A DNA stretch of 64,000 nucleotides from Allobosea sp. 67-29 (GTDB lineage: Bacteria; Pseudomonadota; Alphaproteobacteria; Rhizobiales; Beijerinckiaceae): positions 1-64,000 of the forward strand of contig NZ_MKSQ01000023.1 of NCBI RefSeq assembly GCF_001898115.1, written 5' to 3'. The notes beneath the pieces were generated by a model. The model ran no database searches. It was not told the DNA's origin and saw nothing but the letters and a program-made list of their open reading frames with translations. Positions 35,011 to 43,192 of this stretch are shown here, piece after piece. Both the position numbers and the translations under genes were made by a program. Every line of letters begins with the position of its first letter. Within the stretch, counting starts at the first letter, position 1.

Positions 35011-35519
35011 CCATGACCCTCCAACTCGGCGAAAAGCACTTCTCGTCTGCGCAGCCGGAAGCGGCGGCGCGTCGGATCGTCACCTTCAAGGTCGGCGATC
35101 GCACCTTCGGCATCGACGTCGGCATGGTCCGCGAGATCAAGGGCTGGCAGGCAACGACTCCGCTGCCGCACGCGGCCCAGCATGTGCGCGGCGTCCTCAA
35201 CCTGCGCGGCGTCATCCTCGCGGTCTATGACCTGCGCACGGCGATCGGCATGGGCGTCACCGACGCGACGGCCACTCACGTCATCGTCGTGGTCGACGTT
35301 GAGGACAAGACGGCGGGCCTGCTGGTCGATTCCGTGTCGGACATCGTCGATGTCCCGGTTTCCGCCGTGCGCCCGGCTCCCGATCTGGAGCGCGACGAGC
35401 ACGGCCTGATCGAAGGGCTCGTCCTGCTCGACACCGACATCGTCGCGTTGCTCGACCTCGCCGCGGTCATCCGCGACGGGGGTGCCGAGACCCAGCTGAA
35501 GACCAGCCGCGCCGCCTGA
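35007..35519 (+). CDS. cheW: Chemotaxis coupling protein CheW
   Basis: A 170-residue CheW adaptor linking receptors to CheA at the membrane or in soluble arrays. The conserved region VTFKVGDRTFGIDVGMVREI is near residue 25, followed by VRGVLNLRGVILAVYDLRTAIG, the hallmark of the coupling domain, and later GLLVDSVSDIVDVP. The ATGA overlap with cheA ensures coupled translation. Length is normal (E. coli 167). A membrane receptor gene follows after 64 bases. Confidence 0.95.
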   Translation: MTMTLQLGEKHFSSAQPEAAARRIVTFKVGDRTFGIDVGMVREIKGWQATTPLPHAAQHVRGVLNLRGVILAVYDLRTAIGMGVTDATATHVIVVVDVEDKTAGLLVDSVSDIVDVPVSAVRPAPDLERDEHGLIEGLVLLDTDIVALLDLAAVIRDGGAETQLKTSRAA

Positions 35520-35583
35520 ATATCCAGCGACCAGCCCGGTGTAGCGTGAGAGAGCGGGCCAGACCAAGAAACGACCAGACTGC

Positions 35584-37395
35584 ATGGGCAACGCCCTCGG
35601 CCCTCTCTCCCATCTGACGCTCAGCCAGCCGCTGACGGCGGCCGGTTCGGCCCTGCTCGGCGGCGGCGTCGCTTATGCGGCGGCCTCCTCGGCCATGCCT
35701 GCAGCCGTCGTCGGTGCTGTCTCGGCGGTGGCCTTGCTCGGCGGCCTCGCCTCCTGGGCGGCGACGCGGCCGCTCGGGCCCGCGCGCAAGGCCCTGTCGA
35801 GGCTGCTGGCCAGCCGTGCGACACCGGCGCCGGAGCGCCGGGACGCAGGGCTCACCGCGGTGCTCGAGGGTCTCTGCGAGCAAGTGCAGGCCGATGGCCG
35901 CATCCGCGCAGCGCTCGATCACGCCGGGTCCAAGCTGATGATCTGCGATGGCGAAGGCGGCGTGGTCTACGTCAACAAGGCGCTGCTGCGCTTCTTCGCG
36001 GAGGCGCAGGAGGATTTCCGCGCCGCTTTCCCCGGCTGCTCCGCCAAGGACATGCTCAGCCGCGTGATGGAGCGCGTGCAGGGCGAGCAGGGTTACGGTG
36101 CCGTGGGCGCGCCCGTCGAGATGGTCCTCGGCCGCCGCAGGATACGCTTCACGCTGACGCCGGTCGCCGGCACCGATGCCGTCGAAACCGGCACTGCGGT
36201 CGAATGGCGGGAGCTGAACGAGCCATTATCTGCCGCTGCGCTTGCAGTGAAGGATGTCGTCACGGCGGCACAAGAAGGCGATTTCTCGCGCCGGATCGCC
36301 ATCGATGCGAAGGGCGGCGCGCTGGCCGAGTTCGCTGAGGGCGTCAATGGCGTCAGCGCAATTGCCGAGGAGGCCTTCGAGGACGTCGCCGACGTGGTCG
36401 CCGCTCTGGCGGAAGGTGACCTTTCCCGGCGCATGACGGGCCGCTACCGCGGCCGTCTCGCGGCATTGCAACATGACTTCAACGATGCGCTGGACTGGCT
36501 GGGCGAGACGGTTCGCTCGGTTCAGGCGACGGCGGGCGAGACGGCGCGGGTGGCTGCCGAGATCGTCGCCGCGACAGGTGATCTCGCTGCCCGCACCGAA
36601 CGTTCCGCGAGCGATCTCGGGGAGGCTTCCGCGGCCGCGGGGCAGATTGCGGCTTCGGCGCGCCAGAGCAATGTCCGCTCGCGGGAGGCAACGGATCTCG
36701 CCACGGAGACGATGGGCGTGGCTCAGGATGGGCAGGCCGTCGTCGGGCAGGCCGTCGGCGCGATCGAGCGGATCGAGACCTCCTCGACACGGATCGCCGA
36801 CATCGTCGGCGTGATCGACGAGATCGCCTTCCAGACCAACCTGCTCGCCCTCAACGCGGCCGTCGAAGCGGCCCGCGCGGGCGATGCCGGCAAGGGCTTC
36901 GCGGTCGTCGCTTCCGAGGTGCGGGCGCTGGCGCAGCGCTCGGCTCAGGCGGCGAAGGACATCAAGGGGCTGATCGCGACCTCCAACGGCCAGGTCGCGG
37001 AAGGCGTCCGCTGCGTCCGAGACACGGGCACGGCGCTCGGGCGGATCGTGGCCGCCGCCGGCAAGGTATCGGCGACGGTGACCGATATCGCCGCGGAAGC
37101 GTCGGAACAGAGCAAGGGCGTCGAGGCGATGAGCCGTAGCGTCGAGCACATCGACGGCAGCATCCGTCAGTACGGAGCGCTGGCGCAGAGCAGCGCGCAG
37201 ACCGCGGAGACGCTGGTCGGGCAGATCCAGTCGTTGGGAGAGCTCGTGGCCGGTCTCCGGACAGAGGCGGCACCGGTGGGGCAAAGGCGATCCGTCCGAC
37301 GCGCCTTCGCCTCCGAGCCCACGCCGCTTCCAGCGCCCACGCCGCGCCGTGCCGCGCAAGGTGGCCAATCCCTCAACCGGCGGACAGGATACTGA
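35584..37395 (+). CDS. Methyl-accepting chemotaxis protein with PAS-like sensor (in che operon)
   Basis: A 603-residue receptor. Two adjacent hydrophobic segments at about residues 17-62 form a short membrane hairpin with no real periplasmic domain. A PAS-like domain follows at about 100-205 ([21 protein letters not shown]), so it probably senses a cytosolic or membrane signal such as redox state. Two HAMP-like units come next ([14 protein letters not shown] and [13 protein letters not shown]), then the signalling domain with [18 protein letters not shown]. Placement between cheW and cheR makes it a built-in receptor of this pathway. Confidence 0.92.
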   Translation: MGNALGPLSHLTLSQPLTAAGSALLGGGVAYAAASSAMPAAVVGAVSAVALLGGLASWAATRPLGPARKALSRLLASRATPAPERRDAGLTAVLEGLCEQVQADGRIRAALDHAGSKLMICDGEGGVVYVNKALLRFFAEAQEDFRAAFPGCSAKDMLSRVMERVQGEQGYGAVGAPVEMVLGRRRIRFTLTPVAGTDAVETGTAVEWRELNEPLSAAALAVKDVVTAAQEGDFSRRIAIDAKGGALAEFAEGVNGVSAIAEEAFEDVADVVAALAEGDLSRRMTGRYRGRLAALQHDFNDALDWLGETVRSVQATAGETARVAAEIVAATGDLAARTERSASDLGEASAAAGQIAASARQSNVRSREATDLATETMGVAQDGQAVVGQAVGAIERIETSSTRIADIVGVIDEIAFQTNLLALNAAVEAARAGDAGKGFAVVASEVRALAQRSAQAAKDIKGLIATSNGQVAEGVRCVRDTGTALGRIVAAAGKVSATVTDIAAEASEQSKGVEAMSRSVEHIDGSIRQYGALAQSSAQTAETLVGQIQSLGELVAGLRTEAAPVGQRRSVRRAFASEPTPLPAPTPRRAAQGGQSLNRRTGY

Positions 37396-37398
37396 ACC

Positions 37399-38277
37399 AT
37401 GTCGCGGCTCGGGCTCATTCCACCCATGCCTCTCGCTCCGGCGATCGGCGCCGACGTCACGTTGACCCGCGACGACATGAAGTTCATCGCCGCGCTGGTC
37501 TACGAGCAGGCGGGCATCGTCATCCGCGAGCACAAGGAAGCGATGACGCGTGGCCGCCTGGCGCGGCGCGTCAAGGCACTCGGCTTGAACTCGGTGGCGG
37601 AGTATTGCGCCTTCCTGAAGACGCCGCAGGCGGCCGGCGAACTGCCCGAACTGATCAATGCGGTGACCACCAACCACACCGCCTTCTTCCGCGAGCGCCA
37701 CCATTTCGACCATCTGCGCAAGGAGGTGATGCCGCGCCTCGTGCAGGAGCGCGGCGGGCGGCGCGGGCGCATCCGGATCTGGTCCTCCGCCTGCTCCTCC
37801 GGCGAGGAGCCCTATTCGATCGCCGCCTCCTGCCGCGAGGTGATCGGCCCCCGCAGCGATCTCGACTTCAAGATCCTGGCGACGGATATCGACACCGATA
37901 TCCTGATGCGGGCCGAGGCCGGCCTCTATCCGGCGGAACTTTTCGAGCGCCTGCCGGCCGATGTGAAGCCGCTGATGCGCCTGGAGGCGTCGCCTGGGCG
38001 GGGTGAGGCGCGCGTCGCGGAGGAGCTGCGGCGGATGATCGCCTTCAAGCAGCTCAATCTGATCCAGGCCTGGCCGATGAAGGGGCCGTTCGACGTCATC
38101 TTCTGCCGCAACGTCTTCATCTATTTCGATACGCAGACCAAGGCCTCGATTCTCGACAGGTTCGTCTCGCTGCTGGCGCCCGGTGGCTTCCTCTATCTCG
38201 GCCATTCCGAGTCACTGCCGCAGCCGCATGCCAATCTGCGTTTGATCGGCCGCACCATCTACGAGAGGACTCCATGA
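37399..38277 (+). CDS. cheR: Chemotaxis protein methyltransferase CheR
   Basis: A 292-residue enzyme methylating glutamates of chemoreceptors with S-adenosylmethionine. The N-terminal helical domain (about residues 14-90) includes GRLARRVKALGL. The SAM-binding domain has TAFFRERHHFDHLRKEV, IWSSACSSGEEPYSIA and ILATDIDTD, then DVIFCRNVFIYFD, the CheR hallmark. Length is normal. It starts 3 bases after the receptor stop, and its end overlaps cheD by 4 bases. Confidence 0.95.
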   Translation: MSRLGLIPPMPLAPAIGADVTLTRDDMKFIAALVYEQAGIVIREHKEAMTRGRLARRVKALGLNSVAEYCAFLKTPQAAGELPELINAVTTNHTAFFRERHHFDHLRKEVMPRLVQERGGRRGRIRIWSSACSSGEEPYSIAASCREVIGPRSDLDFKILATDIDTDILMRAEAGLYPAELFERLPADVKPLMRLEASPGRGEARVAEELRRMIAFKQLNLIQAWPMKGPFDVIFCRNVFIYFDTQTKASILDRFVSLLAPGGFLYLGHSESLPQPHANLRLIGRTIYERTP

Positions 38278-38867
38278 GCGTTTCCCGGTCCTCCCGCCGC
38301 TACTACGATCCGCGCTTCGCGGCGACGATCATCACCGTCGCGCCCGGCGAGCACGAGATCACCTCCGCCAAGGACGAGATCGTCGCGACCGTGCTGGGCT
38401 CCTGCGTCTCGGTCTGCATGCGCGACCCCCAGGCCGGGGTCGGCGGGCTCAACCACTTCCTGCTGCCGAAGAATAACGGCAATGCCGACGCCAGCGCCGG
38501 CGAGCGCTACGGCGACACGGCGATGGAGGTGCTGATCAACGACCTCCTCAAGCGCGGCGCAAGGCGCGGCAATTTCGAAGCCAAGGTCTTTGGCGGCGCG
38601 CGTGTGCTTTCGGGCGCGACGATGCTGGCGATCGGCGACAACAACATCGCCTTCGTCAACGACTTCCTGAAACGGGAGGGCATTCCCGTCGTCTCGAAGG
38701 ATGTCGGCGGCACGCGCTCGCGGCGCATCCACTATCAGCCCTCGACGGGACGGGCCTGGGTCCAGCATGTCCAGCCGACGGCGCGCGACAGCGGCCAGGA
38801 GCAGGAAATCGCCTACCTCAACCGGCTCAAGACGCAGCCGGTGGCGGGTGAGGTGGAGGTCTGGTGA
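38274..38867 (+). CDS. cheD: Chemoreceptor glutamine deamidase CheD
   Basis: A 197-residue deamidase that converts specific receptor glutamines to glutamates. The catalytic Cys44 (VLGSCVSVCMRD) and His61 (GGLNHFLLP) have the 17-residue spacing of Thermotoga CheD (C27/H44). FGGARVLSGA is the conserved loop. Family length is about 160; this one has a C-terminal extension with VQPTARDSGQEQEI. It overlaps cheR and cheB at both ends (ATGA junctions), so the three modification enzymes are translationally coupled. Confidence 0.93.
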   Translation: MSVSRSSRRYYDPRFAATIITVAPGEHEITSAKDEIVATVLGSCVSVCMRDPQAGVGGLNHFLLPKNNGNADASAGERYGDTAMEVLINDLLKRGARRGNFEAKVFGGARVLSGATMLAIGDNNIAFVNDFLKREGIPVVSKDVGGTRSRRIHYQPSTGRAWVQHVQPTARDSGQEQEIAYLNRLKTQPVAGEVEVW

Positions 38868-39967
38868 TGAGCGTCGCGCCTTCAGCCGCAGTCCCGGTCA
38901 AGGTTCTCGTCGTCGACGATTCCGTCCTGATGCAGAAGCTGATGACGCAGATCATCGACTCCGCGCCCGGCTTCAAGGTGATCGGCGTCGCCGGCAGCGC
39001 CGAAGAGGGCTGGGACGCGATCCAGGACTTGCGCCCGGATGTGGTGACCCTCGACCTCGAGCTGCCGGGCCGGCACGGCCTGAAGCTGCTGGCCCGGGTG
39101 CTCAAGCAGGATCCGTTGCCGGTGCTGATCGTCTCGGCCTTCGGCGGCCCCGGCGCCGACAACACGATCCAGGCGCTGGAGCTGGGCGCGATCGACTTCA
39201 TCGAGAAGCCGGACGGCACCACCCACACGCTCGAAGGCTTTATGAAGCATCTCGTCGCGGCGCTGCAACGCGCGTCGGCGAGCCGCAAGATGATCGCAGC
39301 CGCCCGGCAAATGGCGCAGGTCGCTGCGCCTGTCCGCCCGGCCAGCCCGCCGCGCGAGCCGGCGCGCGCCGGCAAGACGTCGCTGATCGCGATCGGCGCC
39401 TCGACCGGCGGGGTGCCCGCGGTCCAGACCGTGATGCGCGACCTCGCCCATCTCCGGCTTCCGATCGTCGTCGTGCAGCACATGCCTCCGGGTTACACGG
39501 CGAAGTTCGCAGCCCGCCTTGCGACGGCGACCGGGCTCGACGTGCACGAGGCCATCGACGGCGACAGGCTGAAGCCCGGCATGGCGGTCGTTGCGCCAGG
39601 CGGACCGCGCCATCTCGAGATCGAAGAGCGGCGCGGCGAATTCGTTTGCGTGCTCAAGGAGGGCCCTCTGGTCAGCGGCCACTCGCCCTCCGTCGATGTC
39701 ATGTTCCATTCGGTGGCTCGCAGCGCCGGAGCCCATGCGGTCGGTATTCTGCTGACGGGCATGGGAAGGGACGGCGCTGACGGTTTGTTAGCCATGCGCA
39801 AAGCCGGGGCCGAGACGTTAATCCAAAGCGGGGAAACCTGCGTGGTAAACGGGATGCCGAAAGCGGCCTTCGAGCTCGGAGCCGCCGACAGGGTTGTCCC
39901 GCTGAGCCAGATCGGTACGGCGGTCAGCCAGCTGATCGGCGAGCGGCCGGGTCTGCGGACCGCGTAA
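38867..39967 (+). CDS. cheB: Chemotaxis response regulator and methylesterase CheB
   Basis: A 366-residue two-domain enzyme that demethylates receptors. The receiver domain has Asp17-Asp18 and phosphoacceptor Asp63 (VTLDLELPG). The linker at about 135-170 leads to the esterase domain with catalytic Ser179 (IGASTGG), His205 (VVQHMPPGY) and Asp302 (GMGRDGADG). Length fits E. coli CheB (349). Start: the ATG at 38867 overlaps the cheD stop (TGATG); a GTG one codon upstream is unnecessary. CheB feeds back on adaptation with CheR and CheD. Confidence 0.95.
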   Translation: MSVAPSAAVPVKVLVVDDSVLMQKLMTQIIDSAPGFKVIGVAGSAEEGWDAIQDLRPDVVTLDLELPGRHGLKLLARVLKQDPLPVLIVSAFGGPGADNTIQALELGAIDFIEKPDGTTHTLEGFMKHLVAALQRASASRKMIAAARQMAQVAAPVRPASPPREPARAGKTSLIAIGASTGGVPAVQTVMRDLAHLRLPIVVVQHMPPGYTAKFAARLATATGLDVHEAIDGDRLKPGMAVVAPGGPRHLEIEERRGEFVCVLKEGPLVSGHSPSVDVMFHSVARSAGAHAVGILLTGMGRDGADGLLAMRKAGAETLIQSGETCVVNGMPKAAFELGAADRVVPLSQIGTAVSQLIGERPGLRTA

Positions 39968-39979
39968 GGAGCAAAAGTT

Positions 39980-40366
39980 ATGTCAAAGGCCAGAAGCGAG
40001 TACCGCATCCTGGTGGTCGACGACCAGAAGAGCATGCGCGGTCTGGCGACCTATTTCCTGAAGCAGATCGAATTCCAGGATATCGACGAGGCGGAAAACG
40101 CGCGCGAAGCGCTGATGAAGATGCAGCAGAAGCGCTACGATCTTCTGCTGCTGGACTGGAACATGGAAGGCATGAGCGGCATCGACCTGCTGCGCGCCAT
40201 CCGCTCCGTGCCGGAACTCAACCAGATCAAGATCATCATGGCGACCTCGGAGCGCTCGGTCGACAAGATGGACGAGGCGACGAACAACGGGGCCGACCAC
40301 TATGTCGTGAAGCCCTATGAACTGCGCGACCTCGAGGTGCGCGTGAAGAAGGTTCTCGCCTGCTGA
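39980..40366 (+). CDS. cheY: Chemotaxis response regulator CheY (second copy)
   Basis: A 128-residue receiver domain with Asp14-Asp15, phosphoacceptor Asp59 (LLLLDWNMEGMSG) and Lys in VVKPYEL. The WNMEGMSG loop and its ATSERSVDKMDEATNNGADHY stretch are those of the CheY2-type motor-binding regulator of rhizobia. It is the final gene of the che operon, 12 bases after cheB, followed by a hairpin terminator. By analogy with Sinorhizobium CheY2, it may be the main motor regulator, while the first copy acts as a phosphate sink. Confidence 0.93.
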   Translation: MSKARSEYRILVVDDQKSMRGLATYFLKQIEFQDIDEAENAREALMKMQQKRYDLLLLDWNMEGMSGIDLLRAIRSVPELNQIKIIMATSERSVDKMDEATNNGADHYVVKPYELRDLEVRVKKVLAC

Positions 40367-40410
40367 CGACCCCTTCCCGAGCCAAGCTCGCGGACATGTG
40401 CATTGCCGAC

Positions 40411-40440
40411 GCGCCCCGGAGCCGGAAGGTTTCGGGGCGC
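40411..40440 (+). terminator. Hairpin after the che operon
   Basis: gcgccccg (40411-40418) and cggggcgc (40433-40440) form a perfect 8-bp stem with a 14-base loop, 45 bases after the last che gene. It lacks a clear T-tract, so it may be Rho-assisted. Confidence 0.5.
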
Positions 40441-40489
40441 ATCCGTTTGCAGGTCGCCGACGTATAAGATCGGGGACAGGGAGGCGAAG

Positions 40490-41044
40490 ATGGACAGGCG
40501 GACATTGATGGCGGGTCTCGGCGCGCTGGCGGCGTGGCCCGGCGTGGCCGCGGCGCAAGGCGCAGGCGCCTACGGTTTCGCGTTCGACCGTCCGGGGGGC
40601 GGCGTCAGGCTCGCATTCTCCGACTATCGCGGCCGGCCGATCCTCGTCGTCAACACGGCGACGCGCTGCGGCTATGCCGGGCAGATGGCGACCCTGGAGC
40701 AGCTCTGGCAGCGCTATCGCGAGCGGGGCCTGATGCTCGTCGCTGTTCCCAGCAACGATTTCGGCGGACAGGAGCCGCTGGACGGGGCGGCAATCGCCGA
40801 GGCGGCGCACGACAATTACGGCGCGACCTATGCCTTCGTCGAGAAGACCGTGGTGAAGGGTCCGCAGGCGCACCCGTTCTATCGCTGGGCGGCCGAACGC
40901 AAGCCGGCCGAAGTGCCGCGATGGAACTTCCACAAATACCTGATCGGCAGCAACGGCGAACTGATCGGTGGATACCCGGCGGGAACCGATCCGCTTTCGC
41001 CGCAACTCGTCCAGGCAATCGGCCGGGAACTGCAGGCGGGCTAG
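40490..41044 (+). CDS. Exported glutathione peroxidase family protein
   Basis: A 184-residue thiol peroxidase of the GPx family (non-selenium). The N-terminus is an export signal (MDRRTLMAGLGALAAWPGVAAAQ). The active-site Cys60 is in VVNTATRCGYAGQ, Gln94 in FGGQEP and the Trp in RWNFHKYLI, giving the Cys-Gln-Trp set that reduces peroxides. LIGSNGELIGGYPAGTDPLSP ends the fold. GAGGCGAAG precedes the ATG at 40490. Bacterial GPx enzymes usually work with thioredoxin; the periplasmic location inferred here would need another reductant. Downstream is a composite palindromic repeat. Confidence 0.9.
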   Translation: MDRRTLMAGLGALAAWPGVAAAQGAGAYGFAFDRPGGGVRLAFSDYRGRPILVVNTATRCGYAGQMATLEQLWQRYRERGLMLVAVPSNDFGGQEPLDGAAIAEAAHDNYGATYAFVEKTVVKGPQAHPFYRWAAERKPAEVPRWNFHKYLIGSNGELIGGYPAGTDPLSPQLVQAIGRELQAG

Positions 41045-41146
41045 ATCGTCGCGCGTCCTATCGGACGCGGTGACGATGATCTATCTCATTGCTGGAGCAT
41101 CGAATTTCTTCGAAAAGTGGATTCCACTTTTCGGTCCGACGCTCTA
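41043..41146. repeat. Composite intergenic palindromic repeat (about 104 bp)
   Basis: The first half is a stem-loop, cgcgtcc (41052-41058) / ggacgcg (41063-41069), in a larger atcgtc...gacgat frame; it can act as a terminator for the peroxidase gene. The second half contains a perfect 11-bp palindromic pair, cgaaaagtgga (41111-41121) / tccacttttcg (41123-41133), flanked by gagcatcg and gctctag. It belongs to the same family as 22926-22990 and, as far as I recall, to common Hyphomicrobiales intergenic repeats. Confidence 0.75.
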
Positions 41147-41157
41147 GCGATCGGCTG

Positions 41158-41691
41158 CTATTTCTTCGGCCGGAAGGCCGCGATCACCGCCGGGTCGGTC
41201 TCGAGGTAGGGGCCCTCGATCAGATCGATGCAATAGGGAATCGCCGGCATCACCGCGTCCAGGCATTCGGCGATAGCGCGCGGGCGGCCGGGGAGATTGA
41301 CGATCAGCGTACGGCCCCTGATGCCTGCGGTCTGGCGCGAGAGGATTGCGGTCGGGACTTTGGTGAGGCTGACCTGGCGCATCAGTTCGCCGAACCCCGG
41401 CATCGGCTTCTCGACCACGTCCTCCGTCGCTTCCGGCGTGACGTCGCGCGGCGCCGGGCCGGTGCCGCCCGTGGTGACGACGAGGCAGCAGCCTTCGCGA
41501 TCGGCAAGCTCGATCAGCGTTCCCGCAATCAGCCCGCGGTCATCGGGGATGACGCGTGCGACCGGCTGCCACGGCGAGACCAGGACGCGCTTGAAGTATT
41601 CCCGTATGGCCGGACCACCCTCGTCGTCGTAGACGCCTGCCGAGGCACGGTCCGAGACCGTGACGATTCCGATCCGTGCCGTTTCGCTCAT
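41158..41691 (-). CDS. mog: Molybdopterin adenylyltransferase (Mog/MogA)
   Basis: A 177-residue enzyme adenylating molybdopterin before molybdate insertion in molybdenum cofactor synthesis. IGIVTVSDRASAGVYDDEGGPAI at the N-terminus, TTGGTGPAPRDVTPEATEDV in the centre and LIVNLPGRPRAIAECL near the end are MogA signatures. DDEGGP and the MPGFGELMRQVSL segment separate Mog from MoaB. Length is normal (E. coli Mog 195). It lies downstream, on the same strand, of the fliK-flhB2-acyltransferase operon with a 47-base gap and seems independent of it. Confidence 0.92.
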   Translation of the reverse strand: MSETARIGIVTVSDRASAGVYDDEGGPAIREYFKRVLVSPWQPVARVIPDDRGLIAGTLIELADREGCCLVVTTGGTGPAPRDVTPEATEDVVEKPMPGFGELMRQVSLTKVPTAILSRQTAGIRGRTLIVNLPGRPRAIAECLDAVMPAIPYCIDLIEGPYLETDPAVIAAFRPKK

Positions 41692-41738
41692 GCGATCCTC
41701 CCGTCCGTGTCGCTGTTACGGGCAGGGCAAAGGTCCGG

Positions 41739-42902
41739 TCAAGCCGATGCCCGGAGGCCGGAGCCCGTCGCGGATCGGCCTCGCCGGGGAGCGCGCAAGC
41801 GGCGCAGCCACATCCGGGCGAGGGCACCCGCTCGCGCGAGGCCGATGCGCTTGCGGCCCAGGCCGACCAGGGCGTTGCCAATGGCGCGCCGCTCGCCCCA
41901 GACATAGGTGCCCGCGTCGACGCCGTCGCCGGCTCCGCTGTCGAAAAAATCCGGTGGCGTGCCGTCGAGATCCGCACGCAGCATCGCGATGGTCAGCGTG
42001 CGACCCGGCGAATGCCGGGCTTGCGTCTCGTCGTAGGCGATCTTCAGGAAGTGCCGCCGGCCTGCACTTTCGACCAGCAACCCCATCGCAAGGGCCTGCC
42101 CGTCGAGCAGGAGCGCATCGATCTGGACGCCGTCCTCGGCGGCGAAGAGCGTGACGAGGCGGCGGAAATAGGCCGTGTCCTCCGGCAGGCAGGCGATCGC
42201 CGTGCCGACCTTGCCCTTCCAGCCGGAGGCCTCCAGCGCCAGAAAGCCGTCGAGTGCCTCGACGGCGGACGGTCCGCGGCTGCGCCGGAAGGTCAGCGCA
42301 CCACTCTTGATGACGGCGCGGAACTGCTGCATCCGCTTCTTGTAGGCGGAGCCGAGCGCCCGGCGGAGATAGCGTTCGGGATCATCTCCCGGCTGCGGGA
42401 TCATCACCGGCCGGGCCCAATGCTCCGCGACCGCGATGGTGCTGCCGGTGCTGTGACAAGCTGCGGCGAACGCCTCGGCCCCGGGGCCATCGAGCGGCAG
42501 CAGGGGCAGGGCGAGCGTATGCGGCAGGTCGCTCGATGCCCGCAGATAGCGGAGCAGGGCGCGCGAGGCCTCGATCGCGTGGTCCCGGTCGACCACCGGC
42601 AGGGACGAGACCTCGTAGAGCGGCAGCACCGGCGACACGAGCAAGGGCGTGAAGGCGCTGCGCCAGTCCCGGGCGCGTCGCAGCGCCCAGACGCCGACCA
42701 GCCGTTCGAAATCCAGGGCTTCGCTGTGCCAGGCGCAGAGAACGACGATATCATCTTCGTCGACCAGCACGGTGGCAGCGGAGACGGCGGCAGGCGCCAT
42801 GTGCGGGTTCGGCTCGAGCGCACGCCGCGAAAGCTCCGCGAACAGCGGCCCCAGCCCCTCATATGCGGCCGGGCCCATGCGCCTGACGATGATGCCGCTC
42901 AC
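41739..42902 (-). CDS. BioF2-like acetyltransferase (GNAT fold), third gene of the fliK operon
   Basis: A 387-residue protein of the BioF2-like/GNAT acyltransferase group (PF13480 type). SYKKRMQQFRAVIKSG precedes the catalytic fold, and HFLKIAYDETQARHSPGRTLTIAML is the hallmark acyl-CoA-binding segment (Lys-Ile-x-Tyr-Asp-Glu, then Ser-Pro-Gly). VALDGFLALEASGWKGK-like residues form the middle motif. Such proteins acylate sugars or peptides, often in cell-surface polysaccharide synthesis. The start overlaps the flhB2 stop by 4 bases, so it is translated with flagellar genes; a role in flagellin or surface glycan modification is a guess. The acceptor is unknown. Confidence 0.8.
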   Translation of the reverse strand: MSGIIVRRMGPAAYEGLGPLFAELSRRALEPNPHMAPAAVSAATVLVDEDDIVVLCAWHSEALDFERLVGVWALRRARDWRSAFTPLLVSPVLPLYEVSSLPVVDRDHAIEASRALLRYLRASSDLPHTLALPLLPLDGPGAEAFAAACHSTGSTIAVAEHWARPVMIPQPGDDPERYLRRALGSAYKKRMQQFRAVIKSGALTFRRSRGPSAVEALDGFLALEASGWKGKVGTAIACLPEDTAYFRRLVTLFAAEDGVQIDALLLDGQALAMGLLVESAGRRHFLKIAYDETQARHSPGRTLTIAMLRADLDGTPPDFFDSGAGDGVDAGTYVWGERRAIGNALVGLGRKRIGLARAGALARMWLRRLRAPRRGRSATGSGLRASA

Positions 42903-43192
42903 GTCCGGACGCCGTCCCGGTCGCGGCGGCCGAGTTCGCCGCGCAGCGACAGCACGAAGGCGATCACCTGCGCCGTGGCGCGATAGAGCTCCTGCGGGAT
43001 CTCGTCGTCGAGCTCGACGGCGGAGAGCGCCTGGGCGAGCACGGCGTTCTGCTCGACGGCGACATCGTGAGCGCGGCCGGTCTCGACGATGCGCTCGGCG
43101 AGTTCGCCACGTCCCTTGGCGGTGACGCGGGGCGCGCCTTGCCCGTCATATTCGAGCGCCACGGCGATGCGCGGGGGACGCGGCGCGCTCAT
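42899..43192 (-). CDS. FlhB-like C-terminal domain protein (FlhB2/FlhX)
   Basis: A 97-residue stand-alone homologue of the cytoplasmic C-terminal domain of the flagellar export switch protein FlhB. It has RIAVALEYDGQGAPRVTAKGRGELAERIVE and the conserved late segment AVELDDEIPQELYRATAQVIAFV (IPxELYxAVAxVL-type). There is no transmembrane part and no NPTH autocleavage motif, as expected for FlhB2/FlhX paralogues that replace the cleaved FlhB fragment. It is translationally coupled to the FliK-like gene upstream, consistent with substrate-specificity switching in flagellar export. Confidence 0.88.
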   Translation of the reverse strand: MSAPRPPRIAVALEYDGQGAPRVTAKGRGELAERIVETGRAHDVAVEQNAVLAQALSAVELDDEIPQELYRATAQVIAFVLSLRGELGRRDRDGVRT

